Positions 1-7,965 of a DNA stretch of 64,000 nucleotides are shown here, in pieces. This DNA comes from an uncultured Pelagibacteraceae bacterium (lineage in GTDB: Bacteria; Pseudomonadota; Alphaproteobacteria; Pelagibacterales; Pelagibacteraceae), in assembly GCA_902566775.1 (NCBI GenBank), contig CACFKF010000002.1:34993-98992 (forward strand). Reading direction: 5' to 3'. The notes below the pieces were generated by a model. That model searched no databases, was not told the origin of the DNA, and saw nothing but the letters and a program-made list of their open reading frames with translations. The stretch's first letter is position 1. Each line of letters starts with the position of its first letter. The position numbers and the translations under genes are program-made.

Positions 1-864
1 TTGTTTAGCACCATCATCAATTACCAACTTTCCCCTTGGAGCAATTGAACCAACTATCCATTTTTTTCTAGCATCTAACTTGGAAATTTTTGGTAAAAAC
101 CACGTACAATTATTTTTTTTTATTATTTGTTGAATAGGTCTTTCTAGCAATCCGTTAGCAATAGCCATAACACATCCTGATAATTGACATATTTTTGCTG
201 CATCAATTTTTGTTTTCATTCCACCTGTACCATGTTCGCTAATGCTATTAGTTGAAATTTTTTCAATTTTATTATCAATATTGTTTATTTCTTTTATTAG
301 TTTTACATTTTTATCCAGTTTTGGGTTTTTGGTGTATAGTCCATCTACATCTGACAACAAAATTAAACAATCAGCGCCAGATATTTGAGCTACTCTTGAA
401 GCTAACCGGTCGTTATCTCCATATTTTATTTCTGTAGTTGCTGTACTATCATTTTCATTTACAATGGGAACAAAACCTAATTCAAATAAGTTTTCAAAAG
501 TTCTTTTTGCATTCATTGACCTTCTTCGTTGTTCAGTATCCTCTAAAGTTAATAATATTTGAGATATATTAATTTTATTTTTAGAAAATGTTTTGTTAAA
601 AAGATTCATTAATTCTATTTGACCAATAGAAGCAATAGCTTGACTTTTATCTAATTTTAAATTTTTTTTATTTATATTAAGTTTTTTGCAACCAATTGCA
701 ATTGCTCCCGAGCTAACAATAATTACTTTTTTATTTTTTTCTAATAATTTTTTTATATCTTTTGAAAATTCTGATAACCATTTTACTCTAACTTTTTTTG
801 ATTTATCTATAAGTAAAGATGAACCAATTTTAATAACAATTTTTTTTGAATTATTAAGATACAT
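1..864 (-). CDS. proB: Glutamate 5-kinase, C-terminus cut by window edge
   Basis: This gene is absent from the ORF track because its stop lies left of base 1. It opens with an ATG at 864 and stays open for 288 codons. It phosphorylates glutamate to glutamyl 5-phosphate, the first step of proline synthesis. Visible are the amino-acid-kinase start (VIKIGSSLL), VSSGAIAIG, the central VNENDSTAT and DNDRLASRVA motifs, and the GTGGMKTKIDAA nucleotide-site loop. The read part ends in WIVGSIAPRGKLVIDDGA, the usual entry into a C-terminal PUA domain, so the missing end probably encodes one. The start overlaps the obgE stop by 11 bases, implying co-transcription in a rplU-rpmA-obgE-proB operon; proA may follow outside the window. 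Confidence 0.93.
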   Translation of the reverse strand, partial: MYLNNSKKIVIKIGSSLLIDKSKKVRVKWLSEFSKDIKKLLEKNKKVIIVSSGAIAIGCKKLNINKKNLKLDKSQAIASIGQIELMNLFNKTFSKNKINISQILLTLEDTEQRRRSMNAKRTFENLFELGFVPIVNENDSTATTEIKYGDNDRLASRVAQISGADCLILLSDVDGLYTKNPKLDKNVKLIKEINNIDNKIEKISTNSISEHGTGGMKTKIDAAKICQLSGCVMAIANGLLERPIQQIIKKNNCTWFLPKISKLDARKKWIVGSIAPRGKLVIDDGAKQ

Positions 865-1837
865 AATTTAATAGTTTTGATTTAATTTTTTTTACAGAAT
901 CTTTATTAAAAGTAGATAAAGCTATCACCTCACTTTTTTTGTTTTTCGAAAAGTTTTTAACAATCTTTTTTACAGTTTTTTTATCCAATAAATCAATTTT
1001 ATTTAACACTATTACTTCTTTTTTTTTTAACAATTCCTTACTATAATTCCCTAATTCTTTTTTAATTTGATTATATGATTTTTCTAAATTTTCCTCAGTT
1101 ATGTCAATCAAATGAAGTAACGTTTTGCATCTTTCAATATGTTTTAAAAATTTAATTCCTAAGCCTACTCCAGTATGAGCACCTTCAATTAACCCAGGTA
1201 TATCTGCTAAAGTGATTTCTTTATCACTATAAGTGGCAACACCCAAATTAGGATTAAGAGTTGTAAATTTATAATTTGCAATTTTAGGATTTGCATTTGT
1301 AATTGCAGCAAGCAAACTTGATTTTCCCGCATTGGGCAAACCTAAAATACCTATATCAGCAATTGTTTTTAATTGTAGCCATATCCAATATTCTTCCCCC
1401 AAAGTTCCTTTTGTAAATTTTCTCGGGGCACGATTCGTGGAACTTTTAAAATTTGTATTTCCCAATCCACCCTTCCCACCATTGGCTACAACAAATTCTT
1501 CTTTTTCTTTTTTAAAATCAAACAGTAAAGTTTTATTATCTTCTTCTAAAATTTGGGTTCCTAAAGGAACTCTTAAATATAAATCTTTTCCATTTCTTCC
1601 AGTTTTATTTTTGCCCATTCCATTTTGACCTTTTTCTGCTTTAAAATGTTGTGTGTATCGATAATCTATCAAAGTGTTTAAATTTCTTTCAGCTATAAGA
1701 ATTATTGAGGCGCCCTTACCTCCATTTCCGCCATCAGGTCCGCCAAATTCTATAAATTTTTCTCTTCTCATGCTGGCAGAACCTGAGCCACCATCACCTG
1801 CTTTTACAAAAATTTTTACTTGATCTAAGAATTTCAT
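854..1837 (-). CDS. obgE: Obg family GTPase
   Basis: Ribosome-associated GTPase involved in large-subunit maturation and stress signalling. The glycine-rich Obg fold fills about residues 1-158. The G domain follows, with P-loop GLPNAGKSS at 166-174, switch motif DIPGLIEGAH and an NKID base-specificity motif. At 327 residues it lacks the optional C-terminal OCT domain, a common form. It sits directly behind rpmA and rplU, the classical L21-L27-Obg arrangement, and overlaps proB by 11 bases. Confidence 0.97.
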   Translation of the reverse strand: MKFLDQVKIFVKAGDGGSGSASMRREKFIEFGGPDGGNGGKGASIILIAERNLNTLIDYRYTQHFKAEKGQNGMGKNKTGRNGKDLYLRVPLGTQILEEDNKTLLFDFKKEKEEFVVANGGKGGLGNTNFKSSTNRAPRKFTKGTLGEEYWIWLQLKTIADIGILGLPNAGKSSLLAAITNANPKIANYKFTTLNPNLGVATYSDKEITLADIPGLIEGAHTGVGLGIKFLKHIERCKTLLHLIDITEENLEKSYNQIKKELGNYSKELLKKKEVIVLNKIDLLDKKTVKKIVKNFSKNKKSEVIALSTFNKDSVKKIKSKLLNYVS

Positions 1838-1870
1838 AATACAACTCTGTTTAATTTCTTGTTGTATTGA

Positions 1871-2125
1871 TTAATTGGGTTTTACTGAAACAAATGTTCT
1901 GTCTGATTTGCTTTTTTTAAATTCTACTTTTCCTTTAATTAAGGAAAAAATTGAATGATCTTTTCCCATTGCAACATGCTGCCCAGGGAAAATTTTAGTT
2001 CCTCTCTGTCTAACAATTATATTTCCAGGATTTACAAACTGACCACCATATTTTTTTACTCCAAGCCTACGACCGGCACTATCACGTCCATTTCTTGATG
2101 ATCCACCTGCTTTTTTTGTTGCCAT
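1871..2125 (-). CDS. rpmA: 50S ribosomal protein L27
   Basis: Bacterial L27, 84 residues, whose N-terminal tail reaches towards the peptidyl-transferase centre. The start [18 protein letters not shown] is the conserved short form without the cleaved N-terminal extension found in Firmicutes. [22 protein letters not shown] also matches the family. It lies 14 bases behind rplU and 33 bases ahead of obgE. Confidence 0.98.
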   Translation of the reverse strand: MATKKAGGSSRNGRDSAGRRLGVKKYGGQFVNPGNIIVRQRGTKIFPGQHVAMGKDHSIFSLIKGKVEFKKSKSDRTFVSVKPN

Positions 2126-2139
2126 AATAATTTACCTAA

Positions 2140-2532
2140 TTATTTTTTTTTTGACTTAATTTCCTTTTTCTCTGATTTTTTTTCTTCTTTGGCTTCAGAC
2201 AACACACTACCATCTTTAGAAAAAATTTTTTTTATTTTTACAAGAGAAAAAAGTTGTCTGTGTCCATTTTTTCTTCGTGAATTTTTTCTTCTTCTTTTTT
2301 TAAATACTAATATTGTTCTATTTTTTCCATTTTTTATTAATTCTGCTTCAACTTTAGCGCCTTTAACAAGAGGTGAGCCAACTTCAATGTTTTTGTCATC
2401 TCCATACGCTAAAATTTCATTGAATTCAATTTTACTTTCAGGTTTTAAACTTTCTAGCTGTTCAATTTTTAGTATTTCACTAGCTTTAACCTTATATTGT
2501 TTTCCACCTGTTTGTATTATTGCAAAAGACAT
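2140..2532 (-). CDS. rplU: 50S ribosomal protein L21 with charged tail
   Basis: L21 of the large ribosomal subunit, first gene of its operon. The N-terminal FAIIQTGGKQYKV and the RRRKNSRRKNGHRQLFSLVKI region are diagnostic. The length is 130 residues rather than about 103: a lysine/glutamate-rich tail (EAKEEKKSEKKEIKSKKK) is added after the core. Such low-complexity tails occur in alphaproteobacterial L21. A promoter with TTGACT and TATATT lies just upstream. Confidence 0.97.
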   Translation of the reverse strand: MSFAIIQTGGKQYKVKASEILKIEQLESLKPESKIEFNEILAYGDDKNIEVGSPLVKGAKVEAELIKNGKNRTILVFKKRRRKNSRRKNGHRQLFSLVKIKKIFSKDGSVLSEAKEEKKSEKKEIKSKKK

Positions 2533-2558
2533 TTTGTATCCTAATTTTTATACGGTGA

Positions 2559-2586
2559 AATATAGACTTAGGTTAATTATAGTCAA
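2559..2586 (-). promoter_or_regulatory. Predicted sigma-70 promoter of rplU operon
   Basis: On the minus strand TTGACT (2586-2581) and TATATT (2564-2559) are separated by 16 bases. Transcription would begin near 2553, giving a leader of about 20 bases that contains AGGA ahead of the rplU ATG. Prediction from motif and position only. Confidence 0.6.
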
Positions 2587-2596
2587 GTCGAATAAA

Positions 2597-3358
2597 TTAA
2601 AAATTATCCTTTAAATCTCTTAATTTTGAAAAAGTTGCAAGGGAAGAACTAGTAACAATGTTTAAATTAGTTTTAATATTCTCATTGTCACTTCTTAAAA
2701 AAATATTATTTTTTAGTTCATCCTCTATAGTGGAAGGTATTGTTGGTTTATTGTTTTTTAATTTTTCATTTATCTCTTGAATTTTTTTAATTAAATTTTG
2801 GTTTTCCTTGTCATACTGAATACAAAACTTTGAATTCTGCAATGTATACTCATGTCCACAATAGATTTTTGTTTTAGGAGGTAATTTTTTAATCTTTTCT
2901 AATGAAGAAAACATTTGTTCATAAGTTCCTTCAAAAATTCGTCCACAGCCTAATGAAAATAAAGTGTCACCAGTAAATAAATTATTATCTTTGTAAAAAT
3001 AGAAGCAAATATGCCCTAAGGTGTGTCCAGGTATATGTATTACCTTTGCTTCAAAATTATCTTCTTTCCAAGTTTCTCCATCTTTTAACTTAATGTCAAT
3101 TTCTGGAATCCTTTTATAATCTTCCTTAAAACCAACTACTTTCGCTTTGTATTTTTTCTTTAATTCACTATTTCCTCCAACATGATCATAATGATGATGA
3201 GTATTCAAAATGTAATTTAATTTTAAATTATTTTTTTCTAAAAAATTTATTATTGGTTTTGACTCACTTGGATCAACCACGCATGTTTTATTGTTTCTTT
3301 CATCAATAACAACGTAAGAATAATTATCTTTTAAGCAAGGTATAATTTCAACTTTCAT
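2597..3358 (-). CDS. gloB: Hydroxyacylglutathione hydrolase (glyoxalase II)
   Basis: Metallo-beta-lactamase-fold hydrolase that releases D-lactate and glutathione from S-lactoylglutathione, the second step of methylglyoxal detoxification. The metal motif THHHYDHVGGN, HIPGHTLGHICFY, FTGDTLFSLGCGR and YCGHEYTLQN are all present, and 253 residues is the normal length. It is last in the metX-metW-gloB run, one base behind metW; this neighbourhood is common in alphaproteobacteria and need not mean shared function. Confidence 0.95.
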   Translation of the reverse strand: MKVEIIPCLKDNYSYVVIDERNNKTCVVDPSESKPIINFLEKNNLKLNYILNTHHHYDHVGGNSELKKKYKAKVVGFKEDYKRIPEIDIKLKDGETWKEDNFEAKVIHIPGHTLGHICFYFYKDNNLFTGDTLFSLGCGRIFEGTYEQMFSSLEKIKKLPPKTKIYCGHEYTLQNSKFCIQYDKENQNLIKKIQEINEKLKNNKPTIPSTIEDELKNNIFLRSDNENIKTNLNIVTSSSLATFSKLRDLKDNF

Positions 3359-3359
3359 T

Positions 3360-3956
3360 TTATTTTTGTATTAAAAATATTCCTAATTCAGAACTAAGAT
3401 TTTTTATATTTATATTTTTTTTATTTATTTTAGAAGTTTTATCACCATTTAAAGCAATTGATTTAGTTAAATCGATTTTTTTTTTAAAACAAAAATTGTA
3501 AAAATCTTTTATTGAACACATATGTAAATTTGGTGTATCATACCACTCGTTTGGCAGAGCATCAGTTACAGGCATTGTTCCTTTTAAAAGCAAATGTATT
3601 CTAACTTTCCAATATCCAAAATTAGGAATAGTTACTATTGCTTTTTTCGCTACTCTTAAAAGATCATCTATTACTTTTTCAGGATTATAGAAAGCTTGCA
3701 AGGTTTGACTCAAAACAACATAATCAAAGCTCAAATTTGGAAATTGATGTAAATCTTTTTCGGCATTTCCCTCAATTATTGAAAGACCTTTACTTATACA
3801 ATTCTGAACGTTTTCTTTTGATATTTCTAAACCTCTTGTATCAACATTTTTTTCATCTTTTAAAAATTTCATTAGAGTCCCATCACCACAACCTACATCT
3901 AGTACTTTAGTGTTATTTTCAATTAGTTCAGAAATTATTTGAAATTCTTTTTTCAT
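3360..3956 (-). CDS. metW: Methionine biosynthesis protein MetW
   Basis: SAM-dependent methyltransferase-fold protein that partners MetX in many proteobacteria; its exact chemistry is not settled. Motif I is VLDVGCGDGTLMKFL near residue 20. SFDYVVLSQTLQ and TIPNFGYWKVR are characteristic of MetW. The length, 198 residues, is standard. It lies 7 bases after metX, so both are probably controlled by the SAM-II riboswitch upstream of metX. Confidence 0.94.
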   Translation of the reverse strand: MKKEFQIISELIENNTKVLDVGCGDGTLMKFLKDEKNVDTRGLEISKENVQNCISKGLSIIEGNAEKDLHQFPNLSFDYVVLSQTLQAFYNPEKVIDDLLRVAKKAIVTIPNFGYWKVRIHLLLKGTMPVTDALPNEWYDTPNLHMCSIKDFYNFCFKKKIDLTKSIALNGDKTSKINKKNINIKNLSSELGIFLIQK

Positions 3957-3963
3957 ACTTAAT

Positions 3964-5073
3964 TTAATAGTTTGCTTCTAAAAAGTTTTTTATTGTTTTT
4001 AAAAATTCTGGAATATCTAGTAAAAAAGAATCATGTCCTTTGTCACTATTTATTTCTATAAAACCAACATTCGCACCTGAAGAATTTAAAGCAATTACAA
4101 TTTCTTTATTTTCTGAAGTTGGGTAAAGCCAATCAGAAGTAAATGAAATAATAAAAAATTTAGTTTTTGTTTTTTCAAATGCTTTAGATAAATTTCCATT
4201 AAATTGTTTAACAAGATCAAAATAATCCATTGCCCTTGTAATATATAAGTAGCTATTTGCATCAAATCTATCAACGAATATTGAGCCTTGATATCTTAGA
4301 TAGCTTTCTATTTGAAAGTCGGCATCAAAACTAAAATTTAAATTATCTTTTTCTTGAAGTTTTCTTCCAAATTTTTCTTGAAGTCCTTTTTTTGAAAGAT
4401 AAGTAATATGTGCTGCCATTCTAGCAACAGCCAATCCTTTGTCAGGAGATAAATTTAATTTTGAATAATCGCCTTCTTTCCAGTTGGTGTCGGCCATTAT
4501 TGACTGTCTTCCAAGCTCATTAAAAGCAATATTTTGTGCAGAGTGGCTTGCTGTACAAGCAATTGGAATTGCAGTTTTAGTTTTGTTAGGAAAATTTGCA
4601 ACAAATTGTAATACTTGCATACCACCCATTGACCCGCCAAGAATACTGTATAACTTTTCAATTTTGAAAAATTCTAACAAATTATATTGTGCATTAACCA
4701 TGTCATTAATTGTTATGATAGGAAAATTTGTCCCATATATTTTTTTTGTTTCAGGATCAATACTTAAAGGTCCACAAGAGCCCATGCATCCCCCAATTAC
4801 ATTTGCACAAATTACAAAAAATTTATTTGTATCGATTGCTTTAGAAGGCCCAACCAAATACGACCACCATCCAGCTTTATTAGTTATTGGATTAATGCCT
4901 GTAACAAATTGGTCGCCTGTTAGAGCATGAAAGGCTAAAATTGCATTATCTTTTTTTTCATTAAGTTTTCCATAAGTTTCATAGGCTACGGGATAATCAC
5001 ATATAGTTTTTCCACAATCTAACTTAAGTGGTTTTTTAACAATTATTTTTTTTAAGTTTTCTTTAGCATTCAT
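3964..5073 (-). CDS. metX: Homoserine O-acetyltransferase (or succinyltransferase)
   Basis: Alpha/beta-hydrolase-fold acyltransferase that activates homoserine for methionine synthesis. The nucleophile elbow is GGSMGGMQ, a downstream Asp lies in ITFTSDW-like ISFTSDWLYP, and the His is in the late KGHDSFLLD. The N-terminal AYETYGKLN and LTGDQFV stretches are also typical. The acyl donor (acetyl- or succinyl-CoA) cannot be read safely from sequence. It starts at the ATG at 5073, about 33 bases downstream of a SAM-II riboswitch, so high SAM should lower its expression. Confidence 0.94.
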   Translation of the reverse strand: MNAKENLKKIIVKKPLKLDCGKTICDYPVAYETYGKLNEKKDNAILAFHALTGDQFVTGINPITNKAGWWSYLVGPSKAIDTNKFFVICANVIGGCMGSCGPLSIDPETKKIYGTNFPIITINDMVNAQYNLLEFFKIEKLYSILGGSMGGMQVLQFVANFPNKTKTAIPIACTASHSAQNIAFNELGRQSIMADTNWKEGDYSKLNLSPDKGLAVARMAAHITYLSKKGLQEKFGRKLQEKDNLNFSFDADFQIESYLRYQGSIFVDRFDANSYLYITRAMDYFDLVKQFNGNLSKAFEKTKTKFFIISFTSDWLYPTSENKEIVIALNSSGANVGFIEINSDKGHDSFLLDIPEFLKTIKNFLEANY

Positions 5074-5105
5074 AATATTGCTCTGAAGATGAATTGTGAG
5101 AAAAA

Positions 5106-5158
5106 AACTTATTTAGCGGTTTTTTTTTAAGCGCTCGCAATTCAGATAAATCAGCGCG
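5106..5158 (-). promoter_or_regulatory. SAM-II riboswitch ahead of metX
   Basis: On the minus strand the segment reads GCGCTGATTTA, then TTGCGAGCGC, an A-rich linker, and GCTAAAT. GCGCT (5157-5153) pairs with AGCGC (5135-5131) as P1, and GATTTA and GCTAAA are the conserved core elements of the SAM-II H-type pseudoknot. This order and spacing match the SAM-II class known upstream of metX/metA in alphaproteobacteria and marine metagenomes. It begins almost at the predicted transcription start and ends about 33 bases before the metX ATG. Confidence 0.92.
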
Positions 5159-5162
5159 TTTT

Positions 5163-5191
5163 TTTGTACAAGATCAGATTCAATATGTCAA
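5163..5191 (-). promoter_or_regulatory. Predicted promoter of riboswitch-metX-metW-gloB
   Basis: On the minus strand a perfect TTGACA (5191-5186) is followed after 17 bases by TACAAA (5168-5163). Transcription would start near 5156, at the first bases of the SAM-II aptamer, which supports both calls. Confidence 0.65.
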
Positions 5192-5268
5192 TTTTTTTGT
5201 GTTAATTCATAATTCTCAATAAATCTTGATTAATTTATTTATAAGGATAGGTATATAAAATAATAAAA

Positions 5269-6351
5269 ATGACTTTACCAAAATTTAAAAGAATTGGCTT
5301 AGAATCTTACAAACCTGGTGCATCCAAATTGTCGAGATTTAGGAATATTATTAAACTTTCAGCGAATGAGTCTGCATTAGGCACAAGTCCAAAAGCTAAG
5401 AGAGAAATTAATAAAAAAATCAATCTTTCCAAATATCCAGATAGCAAATCAAAAGATTTAAGACTTAATATTTCAAAAAAATTTAACTGTGATTTTAAAA
5501 AAATTATTTGTGGTGCTGGATCTGATGAAATTATTCAAATTATTTGCCAGCTATTTTTAAAACCAAGAGACGAGGTAATAGTACCTCAGTTTAGTTTTTT
5601 AATGTACAGAATCTATTCAAAAAACGTTGGAGCTAATGTTGTATATGCAAAGGAAAAAAATTATAAAATATCTGTTTCAGAGGTTATAAAAAAAGTATCA
5701 AAAAAAACGAAAATAGTTTTTTTGGCCAACCCAAACAATCCAACAGGAACTTATTTAGAAAAAAGTGAATTATTAAAACTAAGAAAAAAGCTTAGAGGTA
5801 ATATTTTGTTAGTTGTTGATGATGCTTATGTCGAATATATGAAAAGCAAAAATTATACGCCAGGTTTAAAGCTTTTTAAAAATAGCAACAACGTTATAGT
5901 TTTAAGAACTTTTTCTAAAATATATGGATTAGCATCGTTGAGAATAGGCTGGGGATATGGCCCTAAAAAAATTATTGAAGCTATGAGTAGAATTAAACCA
6001 CCATTTAATACAAATTCAGCAGCGCAGTTAGCAGCAGTGGCAGCTTTGCATGATAAAAGTTTTATCAATAAATCGGTGAAACATAATTTTTTTTGGGCCA
6101 ATAAACTCAAAAAAATATTAAATAATTTTAATATAACTACAAATGAGGTTACTGCTAATTTTTTATTATTAAATTTTAATAAATGCAAATATTCAGCAAA
6201 CTATGTTCAAAAAAAATTAGAGAACAAAGGTATTATTTTAAGAGGAATGCAATCTTATAAAATTAAAAATGCTTTAAGGTTAACTATTGGTAACAATTTA
6301 GAAAATAAGTTATTTTTAAAAAGTATAAATAGGATATTTAAAAATGTTTAA
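5269..6351 (+). CDS. hisC: Histidinol-phosphate aminotransferase
   Basis: PLP-dependent class I/II aminotransferase. It converts imidazole-acetol phosphate to histidinol phosphate and, in alphaproteobacteria, often also transaminates aromatic precursors. KLSANESALGTSP near the start, CGAGSDEIIQ, FLANPNNPTGTYL, DDAYVEYM and the PLP lysine in RTFSKIYGLASLRIGWG are all visible. The length is 360 residues. It overlaps tyrA by 8 bases, so its role here is likely shared between histidine and tyrosine/phenylalanine synthesis. Confidence 0.93.
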   Translation: MTLPKFKRIGLESYKPGASKLSRFRNIIKLSANESALGTSPKAKREINKKINLSKYPDSKSKDLRLNISKKFNCDFKKIICGAGSDEIIQIICQLFLKPRDEVIVPQFSFLMYRIYSKNVGANVVYAKEKNYKISVSEVIKKVSKKTKIVFLANPNNPTGTYLEKSELLKLRKKLRGNILLVVDDAYVEYMKSKNYTPGLKLFKNSNNVIVLRTFSKIYGLASLRIGWGYGPKKIIEAMSRIKPPFNTNSAAQLAAVAALHDKSFINKSVKHNFFWANKLKKILNNFNITTNEVTANFLLLNFNKCKYSANYVQKKLENKGIILRGMQSYKIKNALRLTIGNNLENKLFLKSINRIFKNV

Positions 6352-7243
6352 AAATATTTTGATCATTGGATGTGGTATGATTGGATCCTCAATTCTTAGA
6401 GGAGCCATTAGCCAAAAGTTGTGTAAAAAAGCTTATGTATATGAAAAAAATATTAAATACCAAAAGCAAATAAAAAAAATAAATAAGAAAATTATTTTAA
6501 TCAAAAAACTTGATAAAAAAATAAGGGATATGGATTTAGTTGTTATTTCAACTCCAATGAGCGAATACCAAAAAATAATTATTAAACTAAATAAAAATTT
6601 GAATAATAAAACTTTAATTACTGATGTTGGGTCAACTAGAGAAAATGTTGCAAAATTAATTAAAAAAAAATTATCAAAAAAATTAAATTGGGTAATGAGC
6701 CATCCCATATCTGGTTCTGAAGCTAGCGGACCAAAATATGGCAGTAAAAATTTATTTAAAAATAAATGGTGCATTTTGATAAAAAGCAAGAAAAACAAAT
6801 TACTAGAAAACAAATTGTCTAGGTTTTGGAAAAAATTAGGTTCTAGAATTTTGTTTATGCAAGAACAGGAGCATGACAAAATTTTTGCAGTTACAAGTCA
6901 TCTACCACACTTGGTTGCATACAATTTAATTAAAACTGCTCAAGATTTTCAAAAAACCCATAAAAAAAATATAATTAAATACAGCGCAGGCGGTTTAAGA
7001 GATTTTTCTAGGATAGCGGCATCCAATGAAATTATGTGGAGAGATGTATTTTTTAATAATAGTAAAAATATTTCTAAAATAATCGATTTATTCATTAGAA
7101 ACTTAAAGAAATTTAAGATGGATATTAATAAAAAAAGAAATTCTTTATTACTTGATAAGCTTAAAAAATCAAAAAAAGCCAGACAACAAATCTTGTTATT
7201 AAAACAAGATATTAGTAAACCAGATTTCGGTAGAGAAAATTAA
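6344..7243 (+). CDS. tyrA: Prephenate/arogenate (cyclohexadienyl) dehydrogenase
   Basis: NAD(P)-dependent oxidative decarboxylase of prephenate or arogenate in tyrosine synthesis. The Rossmann motif GCGMIGSSILRGA lies at residues 9-21. VISTPMSEY, TDVGSTRENV and SHPISGSEASGP are the family signatures, and TSHLPHLVAYNL lies in the C-terminal helical domain. The length, 299 residues, fits the short monofunctional type without ACT or chorismate-mutase domain. It is translationally coupled to hisC and converges on the NlpC/P60 gene with a 4-base overlap. Confidence 0.93.
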   Translation: MFKNILIIGCGMIGSSILRGAISQKLCKKAYVYEKNIKYQKQIKKINKKIILIKKLDKKIRDMDLVVISTPMSEYQKIIIKLNKNLNNKTLITDVGSTRENVAKLIKKKLSKKLNWVMSHPISGSEASGPKYGSKNLFKNKWCILIKSKKNKLLENKLSRFWKKLGSRILFMQEQEHDKIFAVTSHLPHLVAYNLIKTAQDFQKTHKKNIIKYSAGGLRDFSRIAASNEIMWRDVFFNNSKNISKIIDLFIRNLKKFKMDINKKRNSLLLDKLKKSKKARQQILLLKQDISKPDFGREN

Positions 7244-7965
7244 ATTCTAAATACTTTTTTTACCTTTAATTTGGCAGTTATTCCTATCCTTTTTATTGTT
7301 TTGTGAATTGGCATTATAATAACTTTTTTCTCTGGACCATAAGCATGTATTAGTTTTTTTGAATCTATACAAACTGCAACATGTCCCTTCCAAAAAATTA
7401 TGTCACCTTTTTTAAATTTTTTTTTTATTATGCTTACTTTTTTATATTTTATTTGATCAACAGTATCTCTTGGAAAAAATTTATTATTAAATTTATAAAA
7501 AATTTGAACTAAGGCTGAACAGTCGATACCTTGGTAAGTTTTACCTCCCCACTTATATTTGCAATTTGTAAATAATTTAAAAATTTTGATAAAATTTTTT
7601 TCTTTTTTATTTATTAAAGTAATATCTTTTAGTTTTATCCATCTATTTTTTTTAAACATAACATAACTTTTTCTCTTCTTTAAAATTTCAATTTCACTTG
7701 AAAATGGTAAAAATTTATTTGATTTGTAAATTTTAGTCTTTAAAACCTTGACTTTGTGGGTGGGTTTAAATTTTTTAATAAAATTTTTGTTTTTTATATA
7801 ACCAGGATATTTATCATAAAATGTTCTTATTTTTATAAAATTTTTTATATTTTTTAAAATTTTAAATTTTTCACCATAAATAATTTGTGAGCTAATTTTA
7901 GAATTAATCGAAGGTCTTTCGTAAATATTGATATACGGATTATTACAATAAAAATTAGCTTGCAC
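7240..7965 (-). CDS. SH3-domain NlpC/P60 peptidase
   Basis: Predicted peptidoglycan hydrolase that cleaves stem peptides. The first 125 or so residues look like two SH3b-like repeats (INIYERPSINSKI; YIKNKNF). The C-terminal NlpC/P60 domain has the catalytic Cys in YQGIDCSALVQ, a His in FWKGHVAVCID, and a late LIHAYGPEK. No signal peptide is seen, so it may work on recycled muropeptides in the cytoplasm, which fits its position directly behind an AmpG-like permease. It starts with GTG and overlaps that permease by 11 bases. Confidence 0.88.
   Translation of the reverse strand: MQANFYCNNPYINIYERPSINSKISSQIIYGEKFKILKNIKNFIKIRTFYDKYPGYIKNKNFIKKFKPTHKVKVLKTKIYKSNKFLPFSSEIEILKKRKSYVMFKKNRWIKLKDITLINKKEKNFIKIFKLFTNCKYKWGGKTYQGIDCSALVQIFYKFNNKFFPRDTVDQIKYKKVSIIKKKFKKGDIIFWKGHVAVCIDSKKLIHAYGPEKKVIIMPIHKTIKRIGITAKLKVKKVFRI

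Noticed and set aside
252-437. Small ORFs 252-437 and 686-871 on the plus strand
   Set aside because: Both are antisense to proB, which reads through the whole region on the minus strand.
2189-2614. 141-residue plus-strand ORF across rplU
   Set aside because: Antisense to the rplU coding region and its promoter; phenylalanine/leucine-rich, as expected from reversed lysine-rich codons.
4484-4930. 148-residue plus-strand ORF
   Set aside because: Antisense shadow of metX, which has clear family motifs; no own promoter or homology recognised.
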